Assembly: GCA_039621445.1 (NCBI GenBank)
Contig: CP154955.1
Span: 27,889,679 to 27,953,678 of the forward strand
DNA length: 64,000 nucleotides
Source of the DNA: Euglena gracilis
Taxonomy: Eukaryota; Euglenida; Euglenophyceae; Euglenales
Reading direction: 5' to 3'
A program made the translations under genes and the position numbers. This document shows positions 9,046 to 20,683 of the stretch, piece after piece. The notes beneath the pieces were generated by a model. The model was not told where the DNA came from, ran no database searches, and saw nothing but the letters and a program-made list of their open reading frames with translations. Each line of letters begins with the position of its first letter. Position 1 is the stretch's first letter.

Positions 9046-10130
9046 AGCAGTGATAGACCACACACCTCAGATTATATTTGCGGCACTCCTGAGGCTTCGG
9101 CCTGGTATTTCAAGTTGTCGGATGAATCCCAGCTGGCATTTTTTTTTGCGAAATGTTCTCTTTATATTTTGGCCTGGCATTTCACGAAGACACCCCCTGC
9201 CAACCAAAAAGCACCCTCCGTCAGATGGGACCGTGGTGTTTTGGGGATGCCTTGGGCGTTACTTGGGGTGTCAGATGCTCATTTTCTTTAAAAAAAAACT
9301 GTGTTTTGCAGGAAGTTTCTCAGGCAATTGTCCCATTTCGGCCTAGCCCGGCCAAGAGAGGTGTAGAAGTAATTCTTTCCCTTTCTGGGCAATGCAAAAA
9401 AAATGCATAGAACAACTCGGTGGTTTGGATGCAAAATGGTCACTGAAGGATGGAAGGTAATTTTTCTTCTGTTGCAATAATGAATGGCGGGATACAGGAA
9501 AACATAGACAGATAGAGGTGGTTTGGTGAGGTGAGGTACTGGCTGGCAATCAAAAGAATGATGGCAGTGCAGGGATGTTTCTCAAGATTGGTCACGAGCT
9601 GCCTGGGCCTCTCCGCGGGAGGACACTGGTCGTGTTGTGGCAGACCGAACCACACTGGGATCATAGATTCACTAACGTCTGTGTGATCCCACCCCCTGCG
9701 GGTTGGTGGGCTGTTGAGAGTGGGTGGGTGGTTTGGGGCCCCTGGAACCCCCCAGTGCGCCATGGGCCCGATTTTGGCCCAGCAGAAAGCCAGGCCGGAA
9801 ATTCCTTTCAGCGTTTTTGGCCAATTGGGCTGGGTTTGTTGGTGGTTGGGTGGTTGGCCCCCCTCGTGGAGGGAGGGGGCTCGTGGGTGGGTGGGTGGGT
9901 GGGTGGATTTGGGCCCCGGAAAAAGTGCCCCCCCCCCCTCCGGATCACTAAATGAATCTATGGCTGGGACTTGTTGTGAAATCGGAATGCTTGGCCAGAA
10001 TTGGATCAGAGAGGCGGCGACCTGGAAGTGACGACAAGCTGAATTTACCAACCCGGGGATTTTTTTTTTTAAGCCTGGCTGCGCCTCCCCCCACCATCCA
10101 GGTTGCTGAAATTAAAAACTCCCCCCACCT
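9046..10130. other. No gene recognised
   Basis: Nothing convincing on either strand. A (GGGTGGGT)n tract at 9885-9905 and C runs produce long low-complexity frames with no splice-site support. Confidence 0.5.
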
Positions 10131-10445
10131 ATGAGAAACCCGTTTCTGATAGGTGGGTTTCCAAAAAATGGCCCGAGGGGTTTCTTATATGTGGGGGTTT
10201 CTCATGGGCGGGTTTCAATGTCCGAAAATAATTTGATCCGACAAAAAGCCAAAACTGGCCAAAAAAAGTCAAAATTTCCTTTCGGCGATGAATGGGGGGC
10301 TCTCATGGGTGGTCGGGTTCAAAGCTCCCCAGGGTTACTTATAGGTGGGGGTTTCTTATAGGTGGGCGTCGGTCCAAAATTCCCCAAAGGGTTTCTTATA
10401 GCTGGGGGTTTCTTATAGAGGGGGATTTCTTATGGGTGGGGGGGG
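10131..10445 (+). repeat. GGGGTTTCTTATA-type tandem repeat, copy 1
   Basis: Irregular tandem units of GGGGGTTTCTTATAGGTGG type, about 20-40 bp apart. The same repeat occurs at 45716-46030. G runs of four to five at short spacing give G-quadruplex potential. Confidence 0.7.
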
Positions 10446-10659
10446 GGGCAAGTTGGGCCAGCCCGGCAGAGCTGAGCCGGACCAAAAAGAACCCGGCATA
10501 ACCCACCGAATTTTTCATAAAAAAGGATCAAAAATGAGGAAAAATGCATTGTTGAGGATTTTTGTGCTTTTAACCCCCAAAACTTTGGGCCTTTTGTGCC
10601 TGATTTCAGGGCACCAGCCGGATCCAGCTGGCAGCCTACTTGTGGCCATTTTAGCCAAC

Positions 10660-11050
10660 GTTTGCTCACACTTGGCTTCTTTTGCCACTTTTGGGAAGCT
10701 TTTGGCACTTTTGCCCACTTTTGCCCACTTCTGGCATTCCTTTCCAGTTTAGGCTGCCATAAACCACATTGGGTTGCTTATTAACCACTTTTGAATGCTG
10801 CTGGTTGCCCACTTTCGCCCACTGTTGTCCACTTTGCCCACTTCGTCCACTTTTTGCCCACTTTTGCCCGTTTTTGTCTGCTTCCGCAGAAGAGAAGGAG
10901 GAAATCACCAAAAAAAACCAAAAAGCAGTCAAAAATGACCAAAAGTTGCCAAAAGTCGGCAGAAGCAGCCTCATAGTGACTAAATGACCGTGAAGCAGCA
11001 GAAGCAGGTTGAAGTGGGCAAAAAGTGGCCAAAAATGGACCCTGGTCGCA
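10660..11050. repeat. TTTTGCCCACTTTTGCC minisatellite
   Basis: Degenerate units around CACTTTTGCCCACTT, turning into their reverse complement (CAAAAATGACCAAAAG) from about 10900. It resembles the array at 30950-31320. No gene is visible here or in the following stretch to 11811. Confidence 0.6.
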
Positions 11051-11811
11051 CCTGATCGGCCCCTGTCGGCCGCAGGTGCCTGCCTGTGGGACCCCAAATA
11101 ATTAAGAAAAATTTATCAAATTTGAGGAAAAAATATTTTATTAAATCATTACATTACTCAATTACTTTTTTTTCACCAAAATAATTTGATAATTTTCTGG
11201 TAATTGCACAAGGAATTCCTGATTGACCAGAAACCCCAAATATCTACCAGAACACCCAAAATTTCAAGGTCCCAACTTGGCTATTTCTCTTTAATTGAGT
11301 TGCTTAAAAAAAGAGAATATGCACACGCAAGCAGGCAAACAATGTCTTGTGCGGCCCACCTTGGGTGGGTTGGGGGTTTGTTTAGAATTTGTGGGTGTGT
11401 GGGTGGTGAACATGTGTGGGTGGGTTTGGCCCATTGGACCTGTCTCGCGGGGGGGGGGGGTTGCTAAAGTTATGCCCAACCTGGCTGCAGCTCAAGACGG
11501 CCGGGAAAACTTAAAATGTAACGGAAAGCGTGATTTTGAAATTGAACCTGTGTCCGTCCCCCTTTTCAGCCACTTGAATCATAAAATGTGCATATAAACC
11601 TGCCCAAAAAATATGACAATCAATTTATCAACTGGGGGCTGGATTTATCATCATGTGCAAAAAAATGCTTTATTCAATCAGCATCCAGTCGAGACCATTC
11701 ATTCCCTTGGCGACCGGGGGAGGATTTCTTTTCCCGTCACCCATTTGAGTTGAAACCCCACCCAGCCGTGACCGGCATTTTTAAAATGGAGCCCAACGTT
11801 TAAGTGTGGGG

Positions 11812-13270
11812 TCGCTGAGCTCTATCCCTTTATGGATAAGAGCGAAGCTTACTCCTGGGGGTCGGACCCCCTGCCCCCCCCCCCCCGGGTCGGGCCACCT
11901 TGGGAACCGGTGGATTATCACCATGATCCCGGCTCCGTTCCCGGAATTTTTTTTTCAGCGCGAGCAACTGGATTTTCAGGTCCGAGTTATTCACGCGCGA
12001 AGGGGTCCAAACTGGGTGGGATTGACCCGCCCCCCCCCTTCTAACGCTGCCATTTTGCCAGGGTCCAAAAATCAATCAAAAATCAAAGATCAATTTTTCC
12101 AAAACATCTCGAGAATAACGTACATTATTTCCGGAAATGTTGGTCTGATGAAATATACCCCCAGAGGCCCTCTTTCGTCCCCTGTCCGCCGTTTTGGCTG
12201 CCGACACGCCCGGCCCATGTTCTGAAGCGCTTTTGCGGCCCAAAACGAGCATTTTGGGGCGTTTATTTGGGCCGATTTTGGGCCAAAAAAATTGGTTTCT
12301 CCAAAATATCTCGACAATGAAGCAAAATCAAACAAAAAATGTCCGGAGAGCAAAAATGAAGCCCTTGGAATGCCCTGTCCAACCACGGTTTACTTTTCCC
12401 CCTTCGTGTAGCCCGAATTACGGCCATTTTTTGGCCCATTTTGGGGCCATTTTGGGCCATTTTCGGGGTCAAAAAATTGACGTTTTCAAAACATCTCGGA
12501 AATGAATCAAAATCAAGGGAAATGTTCGGAAACCTAAATTGAAGGCCTTAAAATGCTCTATCTAACGGTACTTTGATTTCCCCGCAACTCCCCGCCTAGC
12601 CCGAGTTACGGCCATTTTTCGGCCAATTTTGGCCATTTTGTACAGTTTTGGCCCGAAACGATTCTTGTTGGCCACTCGGCCCCGGAAAAACCGTTTTTGA
12701 GCCGAAGACGAGCGTTTTTCGACCCCCGGCGCCACGTTTTTGGCCCGAAACCCATGGAGTTCAGGTCAAAAACGGGTCAAAAAAGTTGAAAAAAATTAAA
12801 AGAATTTTCCCAAAAGGATGTTTTTTCGGCCTCCCGGACCTGGAAAACCTGTTTTTGAGCCGAAAATGAGTATTTTACGACCCCCCGGCGCCCCGTTTTT
12901 GGCCCGAAACCCATAGCGGGGTAAAAAAGTCAAAAAAACCAAAAAAAAATGCCCAAACCCATGTTTTTATGGCCTCCCATTAAAACTGTTTTTGAGCCGA
13001 AAATGATCGTTTTTCGACCCCCCCCGGCCCCCTGTTTTTTTTTGGCCCGAAACCCATGAGTTTTGGGTCAAAACCGGGTAAAAAAAAAGTCCAAAAAATC
13101 CAAAAATACGGGTGGGGTTAACATTTCAGAAATTATTGCAAAATTACTGAAAATTTGCAAGAGTGCATTTTGTAAATTATAAACTATGCAAAGTTTGCAA
13201 TGCTGGTCTTTTCGGCCTTCCATTACGTGCAAGTGCAATTAAGAGCTCAGCACTATTCAAAACCTGGTAC
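11812..13270 (+). repeat. Repeat family A, copy 1 (full length, about 1.46 kb)
   Basis: Noncoding dispersed repeat running from GTCGCTGAGCTCTATCCC to AAGAGCTCAGCACTATTC. The ends are short inverted copies of each other (GCTGAGCTC). Internal units recur about every 200 bp: ATCTCGACAATGAAGCAAAATC followed by CCCGAGTTACGGCCATTTT. From 12660 there are three units of about 135-160 bp containing GAGCCGAAAATGA. Other copies: 15949-16700, 39085-40238 (inverted), 44690-46275 (inverted, interrupted) and 49762-50975. Confidence 0.85.
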
Positions 13271-13799
13271 CGTTGGGAGTGTGGGGGGATGTGTGGGGCG
13301 TTGTGGGGGTGTGTCCGAATAAGGTGTTGGATGCCTCTGGTTTCACACAGAAAAGATCTTGTCGATTCTGTGGGGGGTCTGGACGAGGCCAACGGTCGAG
13401 TAAATCAAAAAATGATGCCAAAAAATTCATGTATGGTAATTGTGGTGGGGGGTGTTGTGTAGGGGGTGTGGGGGGGATCACCAAATCGGGAGGTTTGACT
13501 TTTCGGCTCAAAAAGCCCCTGATACAAGTGGATGCACTTGAACACCATCTTCTTGGAGAAACTTCAATTACTGAAATGTTGTTGGGACTTTTGAAAAAAT
13601 CATTCACATTTTTTCCAAAAACGTTCAATGACAATACCATGTTTCGTTCACTTTTCTAAAAGATCATAAAGAAACAATCCACTAAGTCAATGTATGGGCA
13701 GGACACTGGAGCTCACAACTATTTTTGGGGAATCTAGATTGAAACCCGCCAGAATCACCACCTGCCCTTTCCCAAAACAGGTTTCTCAACACAAGCTAC

Positions 13800-13915
13800 C
13801 TGAGGACGAGGAAGGACGGCCACATGAGCTGTCTGGCCGAAGAACCCCAACATCCTCGTGCTTCTTGGGCTCCGGGATGGAGTCTTGCCGGGAGTTTCGT
13901 AAAGAGCCGGTTGAC
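13800..13915 (-). CDS. Candidate internal exon, gene unknown
   Basis: On the minus strand a strong acceptor (TTCCTGGATCTTGTGCCACCAG) precedes 116 bases open in the frame STGSLRNSRQDSIPEPKKHE, ending at the donor CCTCAG/GTAGCT. Phase: one leading base, one trailing base. The product is polar and Ser/Pro-rich with no recognisable domain. It lies downstream of BBIP1 on the same strand and could belong to it or to another gene. Confidence 0.4.
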
Positions 13916-14944
13916 CTGGTGGCACAAGATCCAGGAAGAATTAGGAAATCAGAAACGTAGGCTCCAGATTCACCCGAGAATGAACCATTGGTCATGAAAT
14001 CCCCAAATGTTGAAGCTTGGGTGTATCAAAAAATGCCGGGGACCGGACATTCTAAGTGATTTTCTGTTACAATGTAACTTCGTTTCATATGTTTTTCTCT
14101 TCAGGGCCAAAACTGCACTGTATTGTATTCTGGGTTTCCGGCAGGTGCCCGCAGAGAACATCAAATCTTCTTTGAGAGTGCACTGATCATAATTATAAGT
14201 GCGGTTCAAGGAACAGAACATGTGCAACATCGAGGAATGTAAGTGGTATAATGGTGAGCATTGTGGTGAATACTCCAATGCTCAGCATTGTACACTGTGG
14301 ACTGTCCTTTGATCAACCTCGGTATATATGTATCCCATGTATAACCTTGGGGGTTATAAATGGGAGGGGGCCGTTGGGCTCCAATCCCTTTCTCTTATCA
14401 AGTTGGGCAAAGGTAATTGCAGATCATTGATACGACCCCGGCCCTTTTTCCAGATTGTGTAAGACAGGAGCGACTGGATCCGGCTCCCCTCGCGGGAGTT
14501 ATATCGTCGGTCGCATTAAACCGTACCCTTGAGCACCCCCATCTTCTTCCACGAGCAGAATTGCCTATTCACACGCGAAGATGATGTTCTGGGTTGTGTT
14601 CATGGCCCAAGAGGCCATATATGACACCGCTGACGACAAATCCCAGGCATGCAAGGGAAAACAAAACGGAACGGCAAGGGAGTTCCAAATTGTGTGCGAG
14701 AGAGGATTTCTGGAGCCAATGAGCAGCGAAAGAAATAAACAATGCTGATTGCAACAAACCGAAGCAACAACAAAAAAGGACAACCGAAGCAACAACAAAA
14801 AAGGACAAAAGGAAAGCAGAGCACACCGCACGGATTCTCCAAGCTGGCCCGGGGCAGCACTGGAAGGTCGACCGACACCACGTTGGTTCCTTTTTGCTGA
14901 CCCTTCATGGGAAAAGAACAACCTCAAACCCAATGCAAAAATAC

Positions 14945-15012
14945 GCAGGTGCATCCTTGGGATTCTGAGGGAATGCACAACACGGTGCTGTAGGGAGTCA
15001 GCAGTTGCTTCT
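14945..15012 (-). CDS. Candidate internal exon, gene unknown
   Basis: Minus-strand acceptor ATAATTTCTTTCTGCAG is followed by 68 bases. Two frames are open (KQLLTPYSTVLCIPSESQG or ATADSLQHRVVHSLRIPRM), ending at a possible donor CTGC/GTATTT. The acceptor is good, the frame is undecided and no homology is recognised. Confidence 0.3.
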
Positions 15013-15295
15013 CTGCAGAAAGAAATTATTATGCGACAGCTTACTCAACGTTCGCCTTCGGCAACGATGAAGCAAAAACAGAGTTCAGAAATGTGCCTCC
15101 ATGTAAGCTTATGAAGCCCGGGGAGGCCAAAATAACACTTTTGGGGGGGTCAGTTTTAGGAGCTGAAAATTTAGCTCTGTTTCTTGGCACTTTGCACTTT
15201 GCAAAATAGAGGAACCTCCCTGGGCCACTCTGGGGGCTGGGGCGGGACGACCCAACCAAATCCCCAAACTCAAAAAACTCTGCAAATTGACCCTT

Positions 15296-15550
15296 TCAAA
15301 AAAGATGCAGTATAAATCTAATGCAATTTCGAAATTTTCCATTCCTCCACGTGCATTTTTCCAGTCCTGTGGACTGGGGGACGAAGGCTTTTATTGTGCG
15401 CCCTGTGCACTGCGCCTGGTGCCCTCCCTCCAAGGAAGCAGCTTGCGTGGCACTTGATTGTGGCCGCCCTGCACTCGAGGATGGGCGGCCCATGCTTGAG
15501 GGAGGCCCTGTTCCGCCGAAGCGAGAGTCAGCAGTGGTTGGCCGCGAGCC
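15296..15550 (-). CDS. BBIP1: BBIP1 candidate last exon
   Basis: The acceptor CCCATTTGACTCAG is followed in phase 0 by a Ser/Gly/Pro-rich tail (GSRPTTADSRFGG, GRPSSSAGRPQSS) to a stop at 15296. The preceding BBIP1 exon also ends in phase 0, so the join is in frame. An AATAAA lies on the minus strand near 15390, inside this reading, which leaves open an earlier exon end. The tail is unlike known short BBIP1 C-termini, so this exon is less certain than the middle one. Confidence 0.4.
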   Translation of the reverse strand, partial: GSRPTTADSRFGGTGPPSSMGRPSSSAGRPQSSATQAASLEGGHQAQCTGRTIKAFVPQSTGLEKCTWRNGKFRNCIRFILHLF

Positions 15551-15948
15551 CTGAGTCAAATGGGAGGCCGCTGCACCCATCGCCTCGGCAAGGGGGAGGG
15601 GTCTGATTGATGGTAACTCTCTGGCCTGGGTAGTCAACAATTTCCTATCCTCAAAACTTCACTTTCTACAACCTCCATCTCTGGCAAAAAAACCTTTAAG
15701 GTGCCTTTTGCTTTTCATTTTCTTCCTGGTTTGGCACAAAATGAGTTTGGTATGCACACCTTTAAATTTGCAAATGCAATGCCATTCTTTGGAAGAATTG
15801 CACAAAAAAAGGTCATGTATTGTTGTCTGTTGGACCCAGCAGAGGAGGGGCTCAACTTGGGTTGAACAAGTTGGGTCCAACAGTCTGGGGGGATCACTTT
15901 CTCCATACTTGGGCTCACATACCACATAACTATGCCACATAACTGAAT

Positions 15949-16700
15949 CACCATGACCCCGTTCCCGATATTTTTTAGTCGCAAGCAACTGCAAATCACC
16001 TCCGCTTTGACCCCCAAGTCCCCGCCAAGCGGGAGGGGTCCAAATTGGGTAAGGTTAGCCCTCCCCAACCCGACCCTGCCATTTTGCAGAGTCCAGATAT
16101 TTGGTCAAAAAAAAAATAGATTTTTCAAAAACATCTCGAGAAAACGTTCATTTCAGAAAATATCTGCCAGACCAAATCAATCACTCTGAGGCGGCCAAAC
16201 TCGCACTTCCTCATATTGAGAAGTTTACCCCCAAAAAATACAAAAAAGGCTGGTACCTCTGGCTCCAAAGTCAAAAAAATTGCCATGTGGGCAAACACAC
16301 AGATTGACCCAAAAAATTAAATGCGAGTTGGCCGCGTAAGTCCTTGGAGACCCTCTATCGCCCTCCATACGCTGATTTGGCTGCCGGCACGCTTGGCACG
16401 TGTCCTGGCCCGTTTTTGTGGCCCAAAAAAAGCAATTTTGGGGCCGTTTTTCAGTCAAGGAACCCATTTCCCCTCCAAAATATCTCGACAATGAAGCAAA
16501 AATCAAAGGAAATGTCCAGAGACCCAAAAATGAAGCTTTTTGGAATGCCTTATCCAAATATGCTAACTTGCCCCCGGAAATGAAATAAAACCAAAGGAAA
16601 TGTCCAGCAACGAAAAACAAAGCCCTTGAAACGCCATGTGTTTTGGTATTTTGATTTCCCCGTAACTCCACGGCTAGCCCGAGTACGGCCATTTTAAGGC
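15949..16700 (+). repeat. Repeat family A, copy 2 (5'-truncated)
   Basis: Collinear with 11930-12620: begins at ACCATGACCCCGTTCCC and contains CATCTCGAGAAAACG, ATCTCGACAATGAAGC and GGAAATGTCC units. Both ends are missing. Confidence 0.75.
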
Positions 16701-16741
16701 AGTTGGACTCCAAAATACTTGGGTGCTTTTGATATAAAAAA

Positions 16742-16832
16742 TCCCATAAAACATAACATAAAACATAACATAACATAACATAACATAAAATAACATACCA
16801 TACCATACCATACCATACCATAAACATAACAT
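16742..16832. repeat. ACATA/CCATA pentanucleotide microsatellite
   Basis: Runs of AACAT units grade into five CCATA units and back to AACAT. Confidence 0.95.
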
Positions 16833-17318
16833 ATATTTAAAATGATGGCCAATAAAAGGAAATCACTGGGGAACTAAAATCAAGCCCTTGGGAGTTTGCA
16901 CCCTGTATAAACCTCCACCCATCCACCGCCGGTCGGTTGTTTTTGGGCTCCAGAGATCCCGGGCCGGTGGGCCAAGCCGGGCCGGGCTAGCTGGGCCGTG
17001 GGCCGGGCCAGTTGGCCGCTGGGTCAGGCCGCATGGACGTGGGCAACCACATCCCTCAAAAATCTGCTGCCTCATGGCACATGGCCTCAACTATCAAGCA
17101 TCAACCATCAAGCAGGTGAATAGCCCAGCACTGCGCAAAACCAAGTCAAAAAAATTGGGCCAACAATCCAGGGTCTTAACAAGATGTCAGGGTAGTGTGC
17201 TTTCGACCCAGAGGGTTCAGGTCTGGGGGGCAAATCCCCCCGGCACTGAAAACACCTGGGCAGAATGACCATTTACAAGTTTGTCTGGCCTGCCCATGGG
17301 AGACACACCACCCCCAGG

Positions 17319-17669
17319 CATACAATTGCTTACCGACCCCGGGGGGGGGGGGAGGGGGGTCACTCCACTTTTTTAAAAACCAGTCAGTCACTCATTTTCA
17401 AAAAACCAGCCAGTCACTACCCCCGGGGGGGGGGGGGTCGGCCACTCAGAAAAACGGCCACTTTCCAGTCACTTTAGGCCATTTTAGGCCCAAAAAAATT
17501 TTCCGGTGCCTTCGGCGCCGGGGTCACTCAAGCCACTTTTGCCCACTCCTGGCCGACCCCCCCCCCCCCCCCGGGGGAGGGGTCCGGGCCAAAAACCAGT
17601 CAGTCACTTTGAAAAAACCAGTCCCCCCCCCCCCCCCGGGGGGTTGGTCAGTGCTTAAGCAATTGCCTG
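17319..17669. mobile_element. hAT-like MITE, CAATTGCTTA family, copy 1
   Basis: 351 bp, left end CATACAATTGCTTACCG, right end GCTTAAGCAATTGCCTG, flanked on both sides by CCCCCAGG (17311-17318 and 17670-17677), a perfect 8-bp duplication. The interior has CAGTCAGTCACT units, opposed C and G runs, and a GGTGCCTTCGGCGCC hairpin core. No protein-coding capacity. Same family as 23093-23433 and 55560-55916. Confidence 0.92.
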
Positions 17670-17982
17670 CCCCCAGGGGACAGCTTCCCCCCCCCCCCTC
17701 GGCCGAACTAGGCATTTCCTGAAAATGATCATTTTTGCGCCCGGCAAAAAATTTTCTGTCACAAAACTGTGTACTTCTTCCCCATCTGGGCAATGGCTCC
17801 CCTCCAGGCTTTTATTAAGACCCCTGGGGGGGAGGGTGGGGTTCACCCCACCCAGCCCAGCTCTGGACCCACCCACCCTACCCCCTTCCCCCCAGGGGGT
17901 CTTCTGACTTAAAAAAGAAGCCTCCTCCCCTCATTCTGAGGGTGCTATTACGTGTGCAACGAGGCGTGCTCAAACGATGCAC

Positions 17983-18150
17983 CTGGCTGCTCTCTGGTGG
18001 CTTCCTGGCGTCCTCAAAGATTTTGCGTGCCCGGTCCTCCATTTCTTCAATGCGCTCCAAGGTAATGGACTTCAGGGGCAGGATCTTGGGCTTGCTGAGG
18101 ATCTCGCTAAGGGAACTCTTCTCGGAATACACGAGCCCAGGGTGCAGTGC
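17983..18150 (-). CDS. BBIP1: BBIP1 (BBSome-interacting protein 1), core exon
   Basis: 56 codons, starting in phase 0 after the acceptor GGGAGATAG and ending at the donor AGCCAG/GTGCAT. The product contains SKPKILPLKSITLERIEEM, matching the signature KPKxLPLKSxTLExxEKM region of BBIP1, the smallest BBSome subunit. The BBSome moves membrane proteins in and out of cilia, so the organism is expected to build cilia. The preceding residues GLVYSEKSSLSEIL occupy the place of the conserved segment between the N-terminal LPKQG-like motif and KPK. Recognition rests on this core; flanking exons are inferred. Confidence 0.8.
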
Positions 18151-18634
18151 CTATCTCCCGGTCAGTGGCTTTCCAGTAAAACATCAGAGGAATTTCGCTT
18201 TGACGGCCAGGAAGGCACTATTCTTGTTGAGTCGCAAAATTTTAGTGAAAATGCACATCCAGAAGCGGAGTGCGCATGTGAGCATTCTGGATGTGCCACA
18301 TACACTTCCTGAGGTGCATCCAAATCGCGAAACGGAAGGCTCAGATATTTCACTGTACCTTTTCATCATTTCCTTTTAGCCAATAGAACCTTCCAAAAAG
18401 ACAGGATATCCCCTCGGCACTCACTCGGTCCCACACGCACCCCAGTGAGACAACCTGCAACACCATCCTCCCAAACCAACCATTTCTGCTGCCCAGGCGG
18501 GGTGTGGTTGGTCGATGCTGGGAAACAGGCAATCCCATCACATTCTTCTGGCTGGTGGTGGCTGAACAGGAAGAATCTGCAGACATTCTGCTGAAATACA
18601 CCATACCCTGCAGCAACCGATGGGCATTGTTCAC

Positions 18635-18703
18635 CTGCGCAGTGCGATGGGACCACCCCAGTCTGACTTTGGCGTCCTTGCTAGACGTTTTGCGAGAAGC
18701 CAT
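18635..18703 (-). CDS. BBIP1: BBIP1 candidate first coding exon
   Basis: ATG at 18703 opens 23 codons (MASRKTSSKDAKVRLGWSHR) to the consensus donor GCGCAG/GTGAAC, phase 0. It joins the core exon (phase 0, intron of 484 bp) in frame, giving TAQALHPGLVYSEK across the join, where ALHPG stands in the position of the VLPKQG-like motif of other BBIP1 proteins. An in-frame ATG also exists at 18745. N-termini of this family vary, so homology alone does not confirm this exon. Confidence 0.5.
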
Positions 18704-18799
18704 GTTACAAAATGGACGCAATCCTTCTCTGCCCAAACCAGCCATGATTTATAATCTTTGTGCGAGCTCGGATCCAGCTGTGGTTCGCATGCAGCACTT

Positions 18800-19925
18800 C
18801 AATTAGAGACGCATTTTGACATTTATGATGCAAACTCCTGCTGACGTCATTCCCTTCACAACGTAACACAGTCACAGGCACACAAGAGCATCAGGTCAGA
18901 GTCTCAAGGGTTGAACGATGCTGTCATGCCAGAAAAAAATCCAGATCTGATCAGAAGCTGATTATTATGTTTTTTCTCATTTATTTTGCTGTTTAATCAT
19001 TTTTGATATAATGTTTTATTTTTGATTCACTTCTGGTTTGCTTTGTTTTATTTCGCTTCATTTTGATTCAGTGTGCTTTAATTCAATTTTTTTTGTTGTT
19101 TAAAGATTTTTCATGATTTACTTTGATAAAAAAAAATTAAAAAACCGAGGCTTCTGGGAATAGGGGTCGCCGGCGGGTGTAGCACCGCAACCAGACGAGG
19201 GTGTTGTCCCGAAAAAAAAATGGCGCTTTTTGTCGCATCAACCTCGCAAGACAAATGTTTTTTTAGGTCAAAACCAGTGTGAAAAAAGCAAAAAGAAAAG
19301 TTGGAATAATCAAAAAAATTCCCAGAGGTCGGAGATCGTGGACCGTGCTCCCACTTTCTCGTCCTGGTGTCCCGCACTGTGAAATGATGGCTACGCACTT
19401 GGTCAAAAAGAATGCGCACCTGCGCATTTGAAAAATGCATCCCCGGCTCTCTCAGTTTCAGTTGGGCAAAGCAGTTCAAGGGCGAGGGGGACAATTTGGA
19501 CAGTGCCCTCCTTGGTGCAGTGACTAACGGGCTGAGGGGTTTTGGCAGTGCATGAAGCTGAGCATCGAACCCCAAAAATGTCAGAATAGTCATTTTGTCG
19601 AGTGTACTGTTCTTAAATATCTCAGGAAACCATTCATTTGGGGTGCCCAAATTTTGCAAAAAAAAGGTCTGTTCCAAGGAACATGAAATAGTGGTATTTT
19701 TGTGTTTGTGGGTCAACGTTGTTGGCAGCTTTCTGTACTTGCCAGTATATATAAAAGGGTCGTGCGTTAATTCATCCTTGCGATCGGGAGGTTTGTTTCA
19801 TTGTGCTGACTGTTCTTAAATACCACGACAAATCGCTCGTTTTGGGGTGCCAAAATGCCCAATTGCAAAATGCAGAAAGAAGTTTTTTCAAGGTGCATCA
19901 AATGGTTGCCCCTTTCCACAATATC
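18800..19925. other. AT-rich intergenic stretch with one repeat fragment
   Basis: Bases 18950-19130 are very AT-rich. Bases 19320-19460 contain a fragment of repeat family C (ACTTGGTCAAAAAGAATG, GCGCACCTGCGCA). No gene is seen. Confidence 0.5.
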
Positions 19926-20125
19926 ATTTGTTCACTGACCCCTGGGGGGGGGGGTCACTTTACACTTTCAAAAACCCAGCACTTGGCTAAAAAAAAGGGC
20001 CAAGAATCAAAGCGTTTTGTCCAAAAACCCAAAAACTTCAGGCCTGCCAACCCCGCCCAGGGTCTGGAGCAAAAAAAAAACCAGTCAGTCACCCCTGGGG
20101 GGAGGGACACACCTTAAATGATGGT
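19921..20125. repeat. Relative of the CAATTGCTTA MITE family, decayed
   Basis: Contains ACCAGTCAGTCACCCC and opposed C/G blocks as in 17319-17669. The ends (CATTTGTTCACTGACCC; ACACACCTTAAATGATGG) are only roughly inverted. No clear target duplication. Confidence 0.5.
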
Positions 20126-20683
20126 TGTTCTCAAATCAAGTGCGGTGCGGGGAGTGCAGAAGATTATTTGAAAGGTGAAAAGCCAAAATACACCCCAATG
20201 AAAATTAGACCCCGGATTTGCCATTTCTTAAAGAGAATTGTTTGGGATTCTTTGGTGTTCACTGAAGATTTTGGCCAAAAAAGAAAATTCCCACAATGAG
20301 AACTTGAGAATGCACATGAGTGACAAAAATATTCCCTGCCTTGTGTGTTAACTGCAAGGCAGCAAAAAAACCAAATTCCATGCTAACGAGAAAACTGAGC
20401 TGGGTAGAAAGCTGCTGACTGATCCTCCACCCCCGCATCGGTCCCCAGTTAAGGTGGAACCACCTGAGCTGGGGTTCGAACCACATGCAAAATCGAACTC
20501 GCAAATAATGCAAACCAAAATCGGCAAATTTGTATAAAAAAAGGCATCGATTTGAGGTGGTGCTCTGGCCTCGTTCAAAAGCGAAAACCCGTGGCCGCCC
20601 TGCCGCTCTTCGGCTGGAGAGGAATGAGAACTCAAGGTGGGAAAAAAGATCTGGCTGGTGAGATCCGAGCATTATTGGGAACT

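Noticed and set aside
20466-20490. GGGGTTCGAACC, like a tRNA T-loop
   Set aside because: The flanking bases do not form the T-stem, and no cloverleaf can be drawn upstream.
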